Positions 53,613 through 63,152 of a stretch of 64,000 bases of DNA are shown here, in pieces. The notes beneath the pieces were generated by a model that worked only from the letters and a program-made list of their open reading frames with translations, had not been told where the DNA came from and searched no databases. Every line of letters begins with the position of its first letter. Within the stretch, counting starts at the first letter, position 1. The position numbers were made by a program, and so were the translations under genes. The DNA is from Ornithorhynchus anatinus (taxonomy: Eukaryota; Chordata; Mammalia; Monotremata; Ornithorhynchidae): contig NC_041729.1 of NCBI RefSeq assembly GCF_004115215.2, forward strand, positions 139,184,056 through 139,248,055, written 5' to 3'.

Positions 53613-54030
53613 CCTCTAATGCCAACCTGTGCCTCGTTCTCATCTATCTCACCCCCACTGCTTGCCCACATCCTGCCTCTGGGTGGAATGTCCTCCCTCC
53701 TCATATCTGAGAGACAATTACTTTTCCGCTTTTAAAGCCTTTTTGAAGACATCTCCTCTGAGAGGCCTTCCCTGACTAAGCCCTCCTTTCCCCTTCTCCC
53801 ACTCCCTTCTACATCACCCTTGCACTTGGATTTGCACCCTTTATCCACCTCTCCCTCAGCCTCACAAATATATGTCATTTCATTTATTTATATTAATGTC
53901 TGTCCCTCCCCAGATTGTAAGCTCACTGTGGGCAGGGAATGTGTCTGTTATATTGTTATTTTGTACTCTCCCAAACAGTACAGTGCTCTGTACATGCTAA
54001 GTGTTCAATAAATATAACTGACTCACTCAC
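53613..54030 (+). mobile_element. L2 LINE 3' part, old
   Basis: The coding end (GTGGAATGTCCTCCCTCCTC, GAGAGGCCTTCCCTGACTAA) and the 3' untranslated region to CAATAAATATAACTGACTCA. Confidence 0.85.
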
Positions 54031-54164
54031 AGCATCACCTTTCTCCCAAGAGTCGGAGTTATCTTTCGGCTCATAGTCAGGTGCAGCTAATGGTGAGATG
54101 GTAGAGGTGGATAGGCATCCACTTTCCAGAGCATAAAGGAAGCTTGGACTGACTCACCCTCTCT

Positions 54165-54785
54165 ACAACGATAATAACGTTACGTTTTTAGGCCTTCCTA
54201 TGCAAGCATTGTGCTGGGGTTAGGTTTAGATATAAATTAATCTGACCAGATGCAGTCCCTCTCCCACATGGGCTTGCAGCCTGAGTAGGCAGAACAAGTA
54301 CTGACTCACCATTATGCAGTTGAGGGCAGTGAGTCCCCAGAAAGTTGTTATTATTATTAATATTATTGTCATTATCATTATTATATTTGTTAACCACTTA
54401 CTGTGTGTCAAGCACTGTTCTAAGTGCTGGGTTAGGTACAAGCTAATCAGGTCAGACACAGTTTCTGTCCCACATGAGGCACACAGTTTCTGTCCCACAT
54501 GAGGCTCACAGTCTAAGTAGCAGGAAGACCAGGTACTGAATCCCCATTTTACAGATGAAGTAAATGCGGCACAGAGAAGTAACTCAATCCATCAATCGTA
54601 TTTACTAAATGCTTACTGTGTGCAGAGCACTGCACTAAGCACTTGGGAGAGTACAATATACCAGTTGGTAGACACGTTCTAGATTTATAGTCTAGAGGGG
54701 GAGTGACATGCCCAAGTTCCCATAGCAGGCAACTACTCTTGACTTCCAGACCTAAACTCTTCCCACTAGCCATGATGCTTCTTTT
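54165..54785 (-). mobile_element. Two SINEs in a row, the second split by an L2 end
   Basis: A diverged minus copy (54165-54345) is followed by another (54346-54582 and 54703-54785). An L2 end (54583-54702, TCAATCCATCAATCGTATTT to TAGTCTAGAGGGGGAG) sits inside the second. The second SINE has a perfect tandem duplication of ACAGTTTCTGTCCCACATGA near 54458 and 54484. Confidence 0.83.
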
Positions 54786-54839
54786 AAGTTTAAGACAGCA
54801 GGAGAATAAAAGAGGTGGGGTATCTGGTTGACGGTATTC

Positions 54840-55055
54840 CCCAGGCTTAGTGTGGAAAGAACCTGGGCTTGGGAGTCAGAGGTCATGGGTTCGAGTCCCT
54901 GCTCTGCCACTGGGAAGCTGTGTGACTGTGGGCAAGTCACTTAACTTCTCTGTGAGCCTCATGTGGGACAACCTGATTACCCTGTATACCCCAGCGCTTA
55001 GAACAGTGCTCTGAACATAGTAAGCACTTAACAAACACCAACATTATTATTAGAG
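54840..55055 (+). mobile_element. Mon1-type SINE with an internal gap
   Basis: GGCTTAGTGTGGAAAGAACC to ACCAACATTATTATTAG. The CTCAGTTACCTCATCTGTAA block is missing. Confidence 0.87.
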
Positions 55056-55096
55056 TATTTGGGCCAGTATGAAGCTGGGGAGAAACACAAACATAA

Positions 55097-55625
55097 AGCA
55101 GCATGGCCTGGTGGTAAGGGCATGGGCCTGGAAGTTAGGGGACACGGGTTCTAATATCAGCTCTGTCACTTGCCTGCTGTGTGATCTTGGGCAAGTCACT
55201 TCACTTCTCTGGGCCTCAATTCCCTCATCTGCAAATTGGGGATTCAGTATCTGTTCTCTCAACTTAGAACGTGAGATCCATGTGAGAAGCAGCGTGGCTC
55301 AGTGGAAGGAGCCTGGGCTTTGGAGTCAGAGGTCATGGGTTCGAATCCTGGCTCAGCCACTTGTCAACTGTGTGACTTTGGGCAAGTCACTTCACTTCTC
55401 AGTGCCTCAGTTACCTCGTCTGGAAAATGGGGATTAAGACTGTGAGCCCACGTGGGACAACCTGATTCCCCTGTGTCTACCCCAGTGCTTAGAACAGTGC
55501 TCTGCATATAGTAAGTGCTTAACAAATACCAACATTATTATTATTATTACTTGATTATCTTATATCTACCATAGCATTTAATGCAGTCCCTGGAACATAG
55601 TAAGCATTTAAGAAGTACCATAAAA
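55097..55625 (+). mobile_element. Old SINE split by a young SINE
   Basis: The outer copy is at 55097-55284 and 55549-55625 (TGATTATCTTATATCTACC to AAGTACCATAAAATAAAAC). The inner copy, 55285-55548, is full length with B box GTTCGAATCCT. Confidence 0.89.
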
Positions 55626-56270
55626 TAAAACAACCACTACATATCATATCCTGGATAAAGCGTAAAGGAAGGGAAACATAAGAGCATTTTTCCTCTGAAT
55701 GCTTTGGAGAAAGAGTTCCAGAGTGCTAAGGATACGGAGTAGGAGATTTTAACAACTAAGCAGAGTATCAGATGTCCTTACAAGTAGTAACAGAGGCTTT
55801 CAATTCAAACTTGCTCTGGGATTGACATTTAGGGGGAGACCAGAAATAAAGATAGGTTTAGAGGCAGGTAGGAAGGTGGTTGGGAAGTGACAAAGAGGGC
55901 AGTGACAAATTGGCAAAGGGAGCAGGGAAAACAAAACGTGCTTTCTTTAACAGAATTCTGTTGGTGTGAACTGCTTTTACTGGGAAATTTCAGAAGTATC
56001 AAATAAACACCTCTCCTCTCTGGCCACCAGTTACTTGCAGCAAGGAGGGGTGGAGGTGACACACTGGAAAGAACTTCACACCCACAGTGTGAGTCAGGAC
56101 AGCTTGAGTCTCAGAAAGAGGTGTGAAAGAGAGAGAGGGAGGTGAGAATTTACCCCTAGAGGACCTAAAACCCAGGAGAATCTTTCACCCTTGGCCTCGA
56201 GGCCCCTCCCCGAGCCCCTTCTTCCGCCTGACTGTCGTGGCTTAAGGGGGTTCTTCCTGGAGACAGATGA
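55626..56270. other. Unassigned spacer
   Basis: No main repeat family and no gene. AAATAAAC lies near 55998. Confidence 0.38.
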
Positions 56271-56271
56271 T

Positions 56272-56540
56272 AGTGACAATAATAATAATAATTATGGTAT
56301 TTGCTAAACCCTTACTATGTGCCAAGCAGTCTTCTAAGCGCTGGAGTAATCAAGCTGGACACAGTCCCTATGCCTTGGAGGGTTACAGTCTTAATCCCCA
56401 TTATTCAGTTGAGACACAGAGAAGTGAAGTGACTTGCCCAATTGGGGTCACACACAGTAGACATGCGGCATAGATCGAATTAGAACCCCCATCCTCTGAC
56501 TCCCAAACCCGTGGTCTTGCCACTAGGCCATGCTGACGAT
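56272..56540 (-). mobile_element. Mon1-type SINE
   Basis: GACAATAATAATAATAATTA to AGGCCATGCTGACGA. It is diverged in the middle. Confidence 0.86.
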
Positions 56541-56662
56541 CCCTGAAGGCCCAAGCCAGCCCGAGAGAACCTGGTGATCTTTTGAGAAAAGTCCCACGAC
56601 TTCTGTTTTTTATTTGCCCGTTTGGCTTTTTCTGGTGTGTGGAGGGGGAAGGGCTCAATTCC

Positions 56663-56750
56663 CAGGGAAAATTCAATCAATCAATCCAACAATGGCATTT
56701 ATCGAGCGCCTTATCGTGTGCAGCGCACTGACCTTAGCGCTTCTTTGAGA
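56663..56750 (-). mobile_element. Old L2 3' tip
   Basis: CAATCAATCAATCCAACAATG to ACCTTAGCGCTTC. Confidence 0.75.
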
Positions 56751-57088
56751 GAGAAATGGATGACGCCCTCGTCACTATCCAAAATAAAGTTTCCTAGAGC
56801 TGGTTCGTGGGAGCTGCAGGCCTGACCCTGTGATGTCGGGGTGACGGCACAGAGCCTGTTTGAACGGGGTGTTCTGTGGGGTGGGGGGTGGGGGGCGAGG
56901 GCGGCGGCCAGAAAGGAAGGGCCCCAGATTTAACAGCATGAGGCCCTAGCCCGGCGGCTTCTTCGGCGACCCGGAGGCGGGGACTCCAGGCTTCAGCCTC
57001 CGCGGTGGCATGAACCGCCGGACTCCAGGGGCTTGAGCGAACACCCCGAAAAAGGGCAAGGACGGCGTCCTGCTCACCAACCGGCCCC
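56751..57088 (+). promoter_or_regulatory. GC-rich 5' flank of UBQLNL
   Basis: G/C content and CpG density rise sharply from about 56880, continuing into the coding region. A G-rich patch (GGGGTGGGGGGTGGGGGGCG) sits at 56880-56900. No TATA box is evident. A promoter role is inferred from position. Confidence 0.4.
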
Positions 57089-58453
57089 ATGCCCAGCGAT
57101 GCCCCCTCAGCCCCGCCGGCGCCCAGCCAGGCCCAGGGAGGCCCGGCCTCCCACACCATCCAGGTCACGGTCAAGACGCCCAGCGCCCAGGAGGACTTCT
57201 CTGTGGCCCAGGATGCCACCGTCGCCCAATTCAAAGAGAAAATCGCCGCCCGGTTCGGCGGACGGCCGGACCAGCTGGTGATGGTGTCCATGGGCAGGAT
57301 CCTGCGGGATGGGGACACGCTGCGCCAGAGGGGAGTCCGGGACGGCTTCACCGTCCACCTGGTCCTGCAGCCCCGCCGGCCCGGCCCCTTCCAGGACCCC
57401 AGGGCGCGGGACTGGCTGCCCCCGCGCCCGGCTTCGGCCGCCCCGGCCCGGATGCCCCCTGGAGGGCCCGAGAGAAGGGCCCCGGGCCTGGAGGGCCCGC
57501 CACCGGGCTTTGTGCTGGGCTCCCTGCTGGACCCGTTGCTTTTCAACGCACACCTGATGCGCGGGGCCCCCCCGGACCGATCCAACGGCCTCCCCTACCC
57601 GGACCCCCCGCAACCAACGCGGAGCCCCGCTTTCCAGACCCTCGACCACCTCCCCGAAGGAGACCCCGGCCTTGCCCACGCCTCGGCCCGGCCCGGCCCG
57701 AATCCGCCCCCTCCCCCGCGAGCCCCGGCCCGACACCCCCGCGCCAAGGAGACCCACCGCCCCCAGGACCACCGAGGGCCCAGGGCCGCTAAGACAGGGG
57801 CCCGAGGGAGCCTGGTGGGGGGCACCTGTGCCATCCAGCTGCCCGCCGCCGGACCCGCACCCACCCCCGGGGAAGCCGGTGGCCGGTCCGGCCCGGACCC
57901 GGGCCTTCTGCCCTCAGCCGACCCGCCGGCCGCCGCCAGAGGAGGTCCGGCCAACCCGCCGCCCCTCCCCGGGGACTCCGGCCTGTCCGACCGGTTGACC
58001 CAGCAGCTGCCCGCCGTCCTGCGGCTGGTGCAGCTGGCCGAGACGCTCCTGGCCCTGTCCAACCCTGACGTGGCCCAGGCCCTGCAACAGATCGAGGGGG
58101 GCCTGCACACCCTAGCCGTCGAGACCCCGACCCTCCTGCCCTGGCTGGACTCCGGGGCTCCAGGACTCCGGCAGGACCGGCCCGGAGGGATGGAGGTGAC
58201 CAGGACCGGCCCCGACGTACCGGACACCTCCGATCCTCCGTCCCAACCGGTGACGGCCTTGCAGAGGCTCCAGGCCCTGGCCGGGGGAGCTCCCCAACAT
58301 CTCCAGCCCCCGGAAATCCGCTTTCACCAGCAGCTGGAGCGGCTCGGGGCCATGGGCTTCTCCAACCGCGAACACAACCTGCAGGCTCTCATGGCCACCG
58401 AGGGGGACACCCGGGCCGCCGCGCGTAGGCTCCAGCGCCCGCCAGCCGCCTAA
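57089..58453 (+). CDS. UBQLNL: Ubiquilin-like protein UBQLNL
   Basis: A single-exon ubiquitin-shuttle family protein of 454 residues. The N-terminal ubiquitin-like domain spans about 22-94 (HTIQVTVKTPSAQEDFSV ... DGFTVHLVL). It binds the proteasome in the family. A long Pro/Arg/Gly-rich middle follows (about 97-290). Residues about 300-357 (LPAVLRLVQLAETLLALSNP, IEGGLHTLAVETPTLLPWL) match the second helical region of human UBQLNL, and the end (VTALQRLQALAGGAPQHLQP, then a UBA domain at about 412-449 with AMGFSNREHNLQAL) matches its C-terminus closely; UBA domains bind ubiquitin chains. The first STI1 block of the human protein (the QQLMQQNPEVSRLL region) is not visible, its place being taken by low-complexity sequence. 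Length is close to the human 475. The ATG lies 21 residues before the domain. Base composition is very GC-rich. UBQLN3 follows 4.7 kb downstream on the same strand. Confidence 0.93.
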   Translation: MPSDAPSAPPAPSQAQGGPASHTIQVTVKTPSAQEDFSVAQDATVAQFKEKIAARFGGRPDQLVMVSMGRILRDGDTLRQRGVRDGFTVHLVLQPRRPGPFQDPRARDWLPPRPASAAPARMPPGGPERRAPGLEGPPPGFVLGSLLDPLLFNAHLMRGAPPDRSNGLPYPDPPQPTRSPAFQTLDHLPEGDPGLAHASARPGPNPPPPPRAPARHPRAKETHRPQDHRGPRAAKTGARGSLVGGTCAIQLPAAGPAPTPGEAGGRSGPDPGLLPSADPPAAARGGPANPPPLPGDSGLSDRLTQQLPAVLRLVQLAETLLALSNPDVAQALQQIEGGLHTLAVETPTLLPWLDSGAPGLRQDRPGGMEVTRTGPDVPDTSDPPSQPVTALQRLQALAGGAPQHLQPPEIRFHQQLERLGAMGFSNREHNLQALMATEGDTRAAARRLQRPPAA

Positions 58454-58623
58454 ACTCGACCCCCGACCTCCTGATCCCCCAAACACGATGTGTGTTTCCA
58501 CCAGCGGCGTGGCCCTTTTTTTTCGCCGTTTCTTAAGCTCCCGTGGGGTTTTGAAGGGCAGGGAGAGGAGTTTCCCCCCACCCCCCGGGGCCAGACCTGC
58601 GAGGAGGGAAGAGCCGTCAACAT

Positions 58624-59060
58624 TAGTCATTCACTCAATCGTATTTATTGAGCGCGCACGGTGTGCAGAGCACCTTACTAAACGCTTGGAAAGTTCAATT
58701 CAGCAAGAGAGACAGCCCCTGCCCACACCGACCTTACCGTCTAGACAGACATCAAAACAATAATAATGATAATGATGGTATTTGTTAAGTGCTTACTATG
58801 TGCAAAGCACTGTTCCAAGCGCTGGGAAGGATACAAGGGAATCAGGTTGTCGCCACGTGGGGCTCACAGTCTTAATCCCCAGATGAGGCAATTGAGGCAC
58901 AGAGAAGTTTAATGTCTTGCCCAAAGTCACACAGCTGACAAGTGGCTGAGCCGGGACTTGAACCCATGACCTGACTCCTAAGCCCGGGGTCTTTAAACAG
59001 GCATCAATATAAATAAATAGAATTATAGATATATACACATTAAGACAAGTAAACTGGCAG
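58624..59060 (-). mobile_element. L2 end split by a SINE (-)
   Basis: The L2 is at 58624-58757 and 58993-59060 (AACAGGCATCAATATAAATA to AAGACAAGTAAACTGG). The SINE is at about 58758-58992 (AATAATAATGATAATGATGG to AAGCCCGGGGTC) and lacks its head end. It lies just 170 bases past the UBQLNL stop. Confidence 0.86.
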
Positions 59061-59244
59061 GGAATACCGCAGGGGGCTGGACCGCCCCCTAAGGCTTAGT
59101 GTAAGTCTAAGTCTTACCCCGTAAGACTCCAAAAGTCTGACCGTTGAGTCCAGAGGTGGACAGACCCCGGCGGACCGGACTGGGCAGGGTGAGATATTGC
59201 TGCTTCCACCTTTGGCTTGCCCCTTCTGCTCCACCCCTAAAGAC

Positions 59245-59500
59245 GTGGCTTAATGGAAAGAGTCAGAGGCCATGGGTTTGAGACCCGACTCCAGCACTTG
59301 TCTGCTGTGTGACCTTGGTTAAGCCTCTTAACCTCTCTGTGCCTCAGTTACCTCATCTGTAAAATGGGGATTAAAACTGTGAGCCCTTCCCCCCGCCCCC
59401 GGCCATGGGACAACCTGATTACCTGTATCTATCACAGTGCTTAGAACAGTGCTCGGCACATAGCGCTTAACGAATACCATTATTATTATTATCTTAGAGA
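59245..59500 (+). mobile_element. Mon1-type SINE
   Basis: GACGTGGCTTAATGGAAAGA to ACGAATACCATTATTATTA. It has an inserted C-rich patch (CCCCCCGCCCCCGG). Confidence 0.86.
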
Positions 59501-59875
59501 AATGATTCCTGTGGAATCAAGGATTCCTCGGGTCACCAGCTCGAGGGTTGCCTTCAGGCAGATTGGCCAGAGGGACGTGTTGGTGTCTCATTTTCATCCT
59601 GGAGCTTAGATCAATTAGGCAGGGGAAACCAGGCTGCTGCAGAACCAAAAAAAATCAGACAACGAGGTCCTTAGGTCATCCTGGGCCTCCAGGGTCGGGG
59701 TATGATGGGGAGGGAGGAGAGGAAAGTAGAGGTGGAAGCGGAGAGGCTGCTAGGGGAAGGAGAGGGGAGAAAATGGAGTCTCCAAGCCCTTTAAAGATCA
59801 GAGTAGAAGTAAAAGCGACAGTAATATTTGTATTTTATTAAGGACTTCCTGTGGGCACTGGGCCTGGTGCTGTAA
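59501..59875. other. Unassigned spacer
   Basis: A purine-rich part (GGAGGAGAGGAAAG type) at 59705-59775. No gene is seen. Confidence 0.35.
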
Positions 59876-60419
59876 AGAATTCAGGGGTTCTAATCCCGGC
59901 TCCCCCACATATATGCTATGTGACTTTAGAAAAGTCACTGGGCCTCAGTTATCTCATCTGTAAAATGGGGATTAAGAGTGTGAGCCCCATGTGGGACAGG
60001 GACTGTGTCCAACCTGACTACCTTGTATCTACCCCAGCGTTTATAACAGTGCTTGACACTTGGTAAGCACTTAACAAGTACTATAAGTAGTCATTAGAGC
60101 CAGTCCCTGGCCCTCCAGGTGTTCACACTTTAAAAATGAAGAGGGAAAAGGGACTGATGACCAACACATAAATCATTTCACTTCTCTGGGTCTCAGGTAC
60201 CTAATCTATAAAATGGGGATTAAGAGTGTGAGCCCTATGTGGGACAGGGACTGTGTCCAACCCGACTACCTTGTATCTACCCCAGCATTTAGAACAGTGC
60301 TTGACACAGAGTAAGTGCTTAACAAGTACCATAATTATTAATTAGAGCCAGTCCCTGGCCTTCGAGGTGTTCACACTTTAGAAATGAAGAGGGAAGGGGG
60401 ACTGATGACCCACACATTA
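59876..60419 (+). repeat. Tandem duplication, two units of about 248 bases
   Basis: Unit 1 (about 59924-60171) and unit 2 (60172-60419) each hold the 3' half of a Mon1-type SINE and then the same unique sequence (GAGCCAGTCCCTGGCC, GTGTTCACACTTTA, GGGACTGATGACC). The SINE body upstream of unit 1 begins at about 59882. The shared non-SINE flank shows a segmental duplication and not two insertions. Confidence 0.9.
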
Positions 60420-60895
60420 GGGGCAATAAAAAAGAATTATACAAAAGCAACATAAAAGATGAGATTAGAGATACATGCAAAAATAAAAGGCAGAGGGCAT
60501 TGTGAAAAGCAGAGTTTCGGCTCCTCATGGCTCAGAGTGACTCGCCCCCCACCCTCCTGCCCCTCACCCCAACCTTCTTCATTATGTGGAGGTTAAAGGC
60601 TACCACTACCTCTGTTGTCCCTGCCACTTTTGTCTCCCCTGAGGGAAATTAAGGAGTTGGGTTTAGGATTGAAGTTAGATTAAATTCTGAATTTCGGGAA
60701 AGGTTGTCAGCATCTAGAAGAGTGGCTAAGGAAAGCTTCGGGAACTTTCTTTCAAATATAAGGGGGAGTCTCATCTGTCCACCAACATTTGGAGGCCCAT
60801 CTTACTTGAAGGAAGAGGTTTAGCCAGAAAGGCCTTTCAACCTTCCCACCAAAGAAGGGGAGTGGGAGTTCACTGGGATCTGGACCCCACTTTTG
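60420..60895. other. Unassigned spacer
   Basis: An A-rich first part with AATAAAAAAG near 60425, then repeat-free sequence. No gene is seen. Confidence 0.35.
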
Positions 60896-60897
60896 GA

Positions 60898-61160
60898 GAA
60901 GCAGCATGGCTTAGTGGAAAGGGCACGGGCTTGGGAGTCAGAGGTCGTGGGTTCTAATCCCAGCTCTGCCACTTATCAGCTGTGTGACTTTGAGTAAGTC
61001 ACTTGACTTCTCTGTGCCTCAGTTACCTCATCTGTAAAATGGGGATTAAGACTGAGCCCCATGTGGTCCAACCTGACTACCTTGTATCTACCCCAGCACT
61101 TAGAACAGTGCTTGGCACATAGTAAGTGCTTAATTCCATAATTATTATTATTATTTATAG
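60898..61160 (+). mobile_element. Mon1-type SINE, full length
   Basis: GAGAAGCAGCATGGCTTAGTG to ATAATTATTATTATTATT. Confidence 0.9.
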
Positions 61161-61580
61161 AGGGAAAAACAGAGATCCAGGGGAACAGGGGACTGAGTCC
61201 AAGTCACATAGCAGGCAGCTGACTGAGTCTGGGATCCCCAGATCCCTCTAGATCTGGTATGACCCCTAAAGATCCAATGAGCTCCCAGAAGCCTTTGGGG
61301 ATGGATAAACATGGGGTGGGGACAAGGAGAGGAGAGGAGGGATTTTCAGAGGCAGCGGTAGAGGCCATGTGGAGTGGGGGAGTCTCTCTCTGAAATCCCT
61401 GCTACTTATTTTGCTGGGATCAGCCATCACTCTGCTTCATCCCCAACTCTTACCTGTCCAGCCACCACCTCATTGGGCTTTCCATTTGCAGACCCCGAAA
61501 GGAATCTGGGTTAGGGCTGCGGGCCCCTGGTCCTCACTCCTATGGGGTCCCTCAGGACCCCTGCCTGGACTTCAAGGGCC
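61161..61580. other. Unassigned spacer
   Basis: Nothing recognised. Confidence 0.35.
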
Positions 61581-61850
61581 AGCTTGGTCTAGTGGATAGA
61601 GCATGAGCCTGAGAGTCAGAAAGATACAGGTTTGAATCCTGGCTCTGCCACTTGTCTGCTGTATGCCTTGGGCAAGTCATTTCACTTCTCTGCACCTGTT
61701 ACCTCATCTGTAAAATGAGGATTAAGATTGTGAGGCTGAAGTAGGACAGGAACTGTGTCCAACCTGATCAGCTAGTATCTACCCTCAGTGCTTAGTACAG
61801 TGCCTGGTGGAGAGTAAATGTTTAAAGATTATTATTATTATTATTAATAA
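61581..61850 (+). mobile_element. Mon1-type SINE, older
   Basis: CAGCTTGGTCTAGTGGATAG to the ATTATT tail. The body is diverged. Confidence 0.87.
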
Positions 61851-62039
61851 CAATGAGGGGAGGTGGGGGACAGGCCGGCAGGAGAGAGTACTCAACTCCG
61901 ATTTTCCCAAAGAGTTGCCCTTTATCAGATTCCCCTGTCCATTTGTGACCATCTCCCAGAGACACAGAGACAGAACTGTGCTCATGCAGAAACAGAGAGA
62001 TGGAGACAGGGTCAAAGACCAACATTCACAGAGGAAAAA

Positions 62040-62515
62040 CCCACACGCTCCGCTCCTCTGGTGCTAACCATCTCACGGTGCATCGATCTCGTCTGTCCCA
62101 CCGCCGACCCCTGGCCCATGTCCTACCTCTGGCCTGGAACACCCTCCCTCCTCAAATCTGCCAAACAATCATTCTTCCCCCTTTCAAAGCCCTACTGAAA
62201 GCACACCTTCTCCAAGAGGCCTTCCCGGACTAAGCCCCGCTTTTCCTCAGCTCCCCTCCACTTGAGCGTCAGCACGACTCGCTCCTTATGCTCTTCCCCC
62301 CATCCCCGCCCAATAGCACTGATGTATATATCTATAATTCTATTTATTTATATTGTTGTCTGTTTGCTTGTATTGATGTCCGTCTCCCCCCTGCTAGACA
62401 GTGAGCCCATTGTGGGCGGGGATTGCATCTCTTTATTGCTGTATTGTACTTTCCAAGCGCTTAGTACAGTGCTCTGCATACAGTAAACGCTCAGTAAATA
62501 CGATTGAATGAATGA
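62040..62515 (+). mobile_element. L2 LINE 3' part
   Basis: The RT C-terminal codons ([33 protein letters not shown]) and the 3' untranslated region to TACGATTGAATGAATGAG. It starts abruptly after CACACGCTCCGCTCC-type sequence. Confidence 0.89.
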
Positions 62516-63152
62516 GTGAAAACGACAGACACAGGTAGGGGGAGACAGAGATGGATGAGGCCAGGGACATAGAAGAAATACGGGTAGTGGGAAGATTGGG
62601 GAAAGACAGGACATCCTGACCTCCTCTGTCTGATAACTGCCCTCTCCAGCGTTGACAATGGGCCCAAGCCCCGAACTGTCTCCTCCAGTCGGCCTCCGCC
62701 CACCTCAAGGATGGGAACCGGGTGGGGAAGGGTCCTGGTTGCTGTTCGGGGTGGGGGGAGAGGGAGGGTGGTCACTAGCCACCCCCCTCCCTCCTCCTCC
62801 TCTCCCAGGAGCCCCTTTAGAAGCCCAAGGGTAGGCCAAGCCATTGCCCCAGTGCTGTCATCGGCGATGTCACAGTGGGGCCGGCGGCAGGAAGGGGGCT
62901 GGGGGGACAGTGGGTTCCATCAGGCAGCGCTCGGGAGACCCTCGGGTGGAGAATGAGGATGGTCAGTGAGAGGTGGCCGGCGTGGGGGTCGAGGTGCGCT
63001 ATGTGAGGTCTGGGCCGAGGGGGTCCGTATTCAAAAGAGGGGTACGGCCCCCAGCCGAGGCCGATAAAGGCCCCTGGCCAAGCCCCAACCAGGAGCCGGC
63101 CACCTCTGGCCCGTCCCCTCGCCGGTTCTCCCCCTCCTGCGGCCCAGGGACC
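62516..63152 (+). promoter_or_regulatory. GC-rich 5' flank of UBQLN3
   Basis: Repeat-free sequence rising in G/C and CpG toward the gene. GATAAAGG at about 63063 is a possible TATA-like element 85-90 bases before the ATG. A promoter role is inferred from position. Confidence 0.4.

Noticed and set aside
57107-58227. Minus-strand frames of 221, 263 and 210 codons over UBQLNL
   Set aside because: Same reason: GC-rich shadow of a conserved gene, with Arg/Gly/Pro-rich products.
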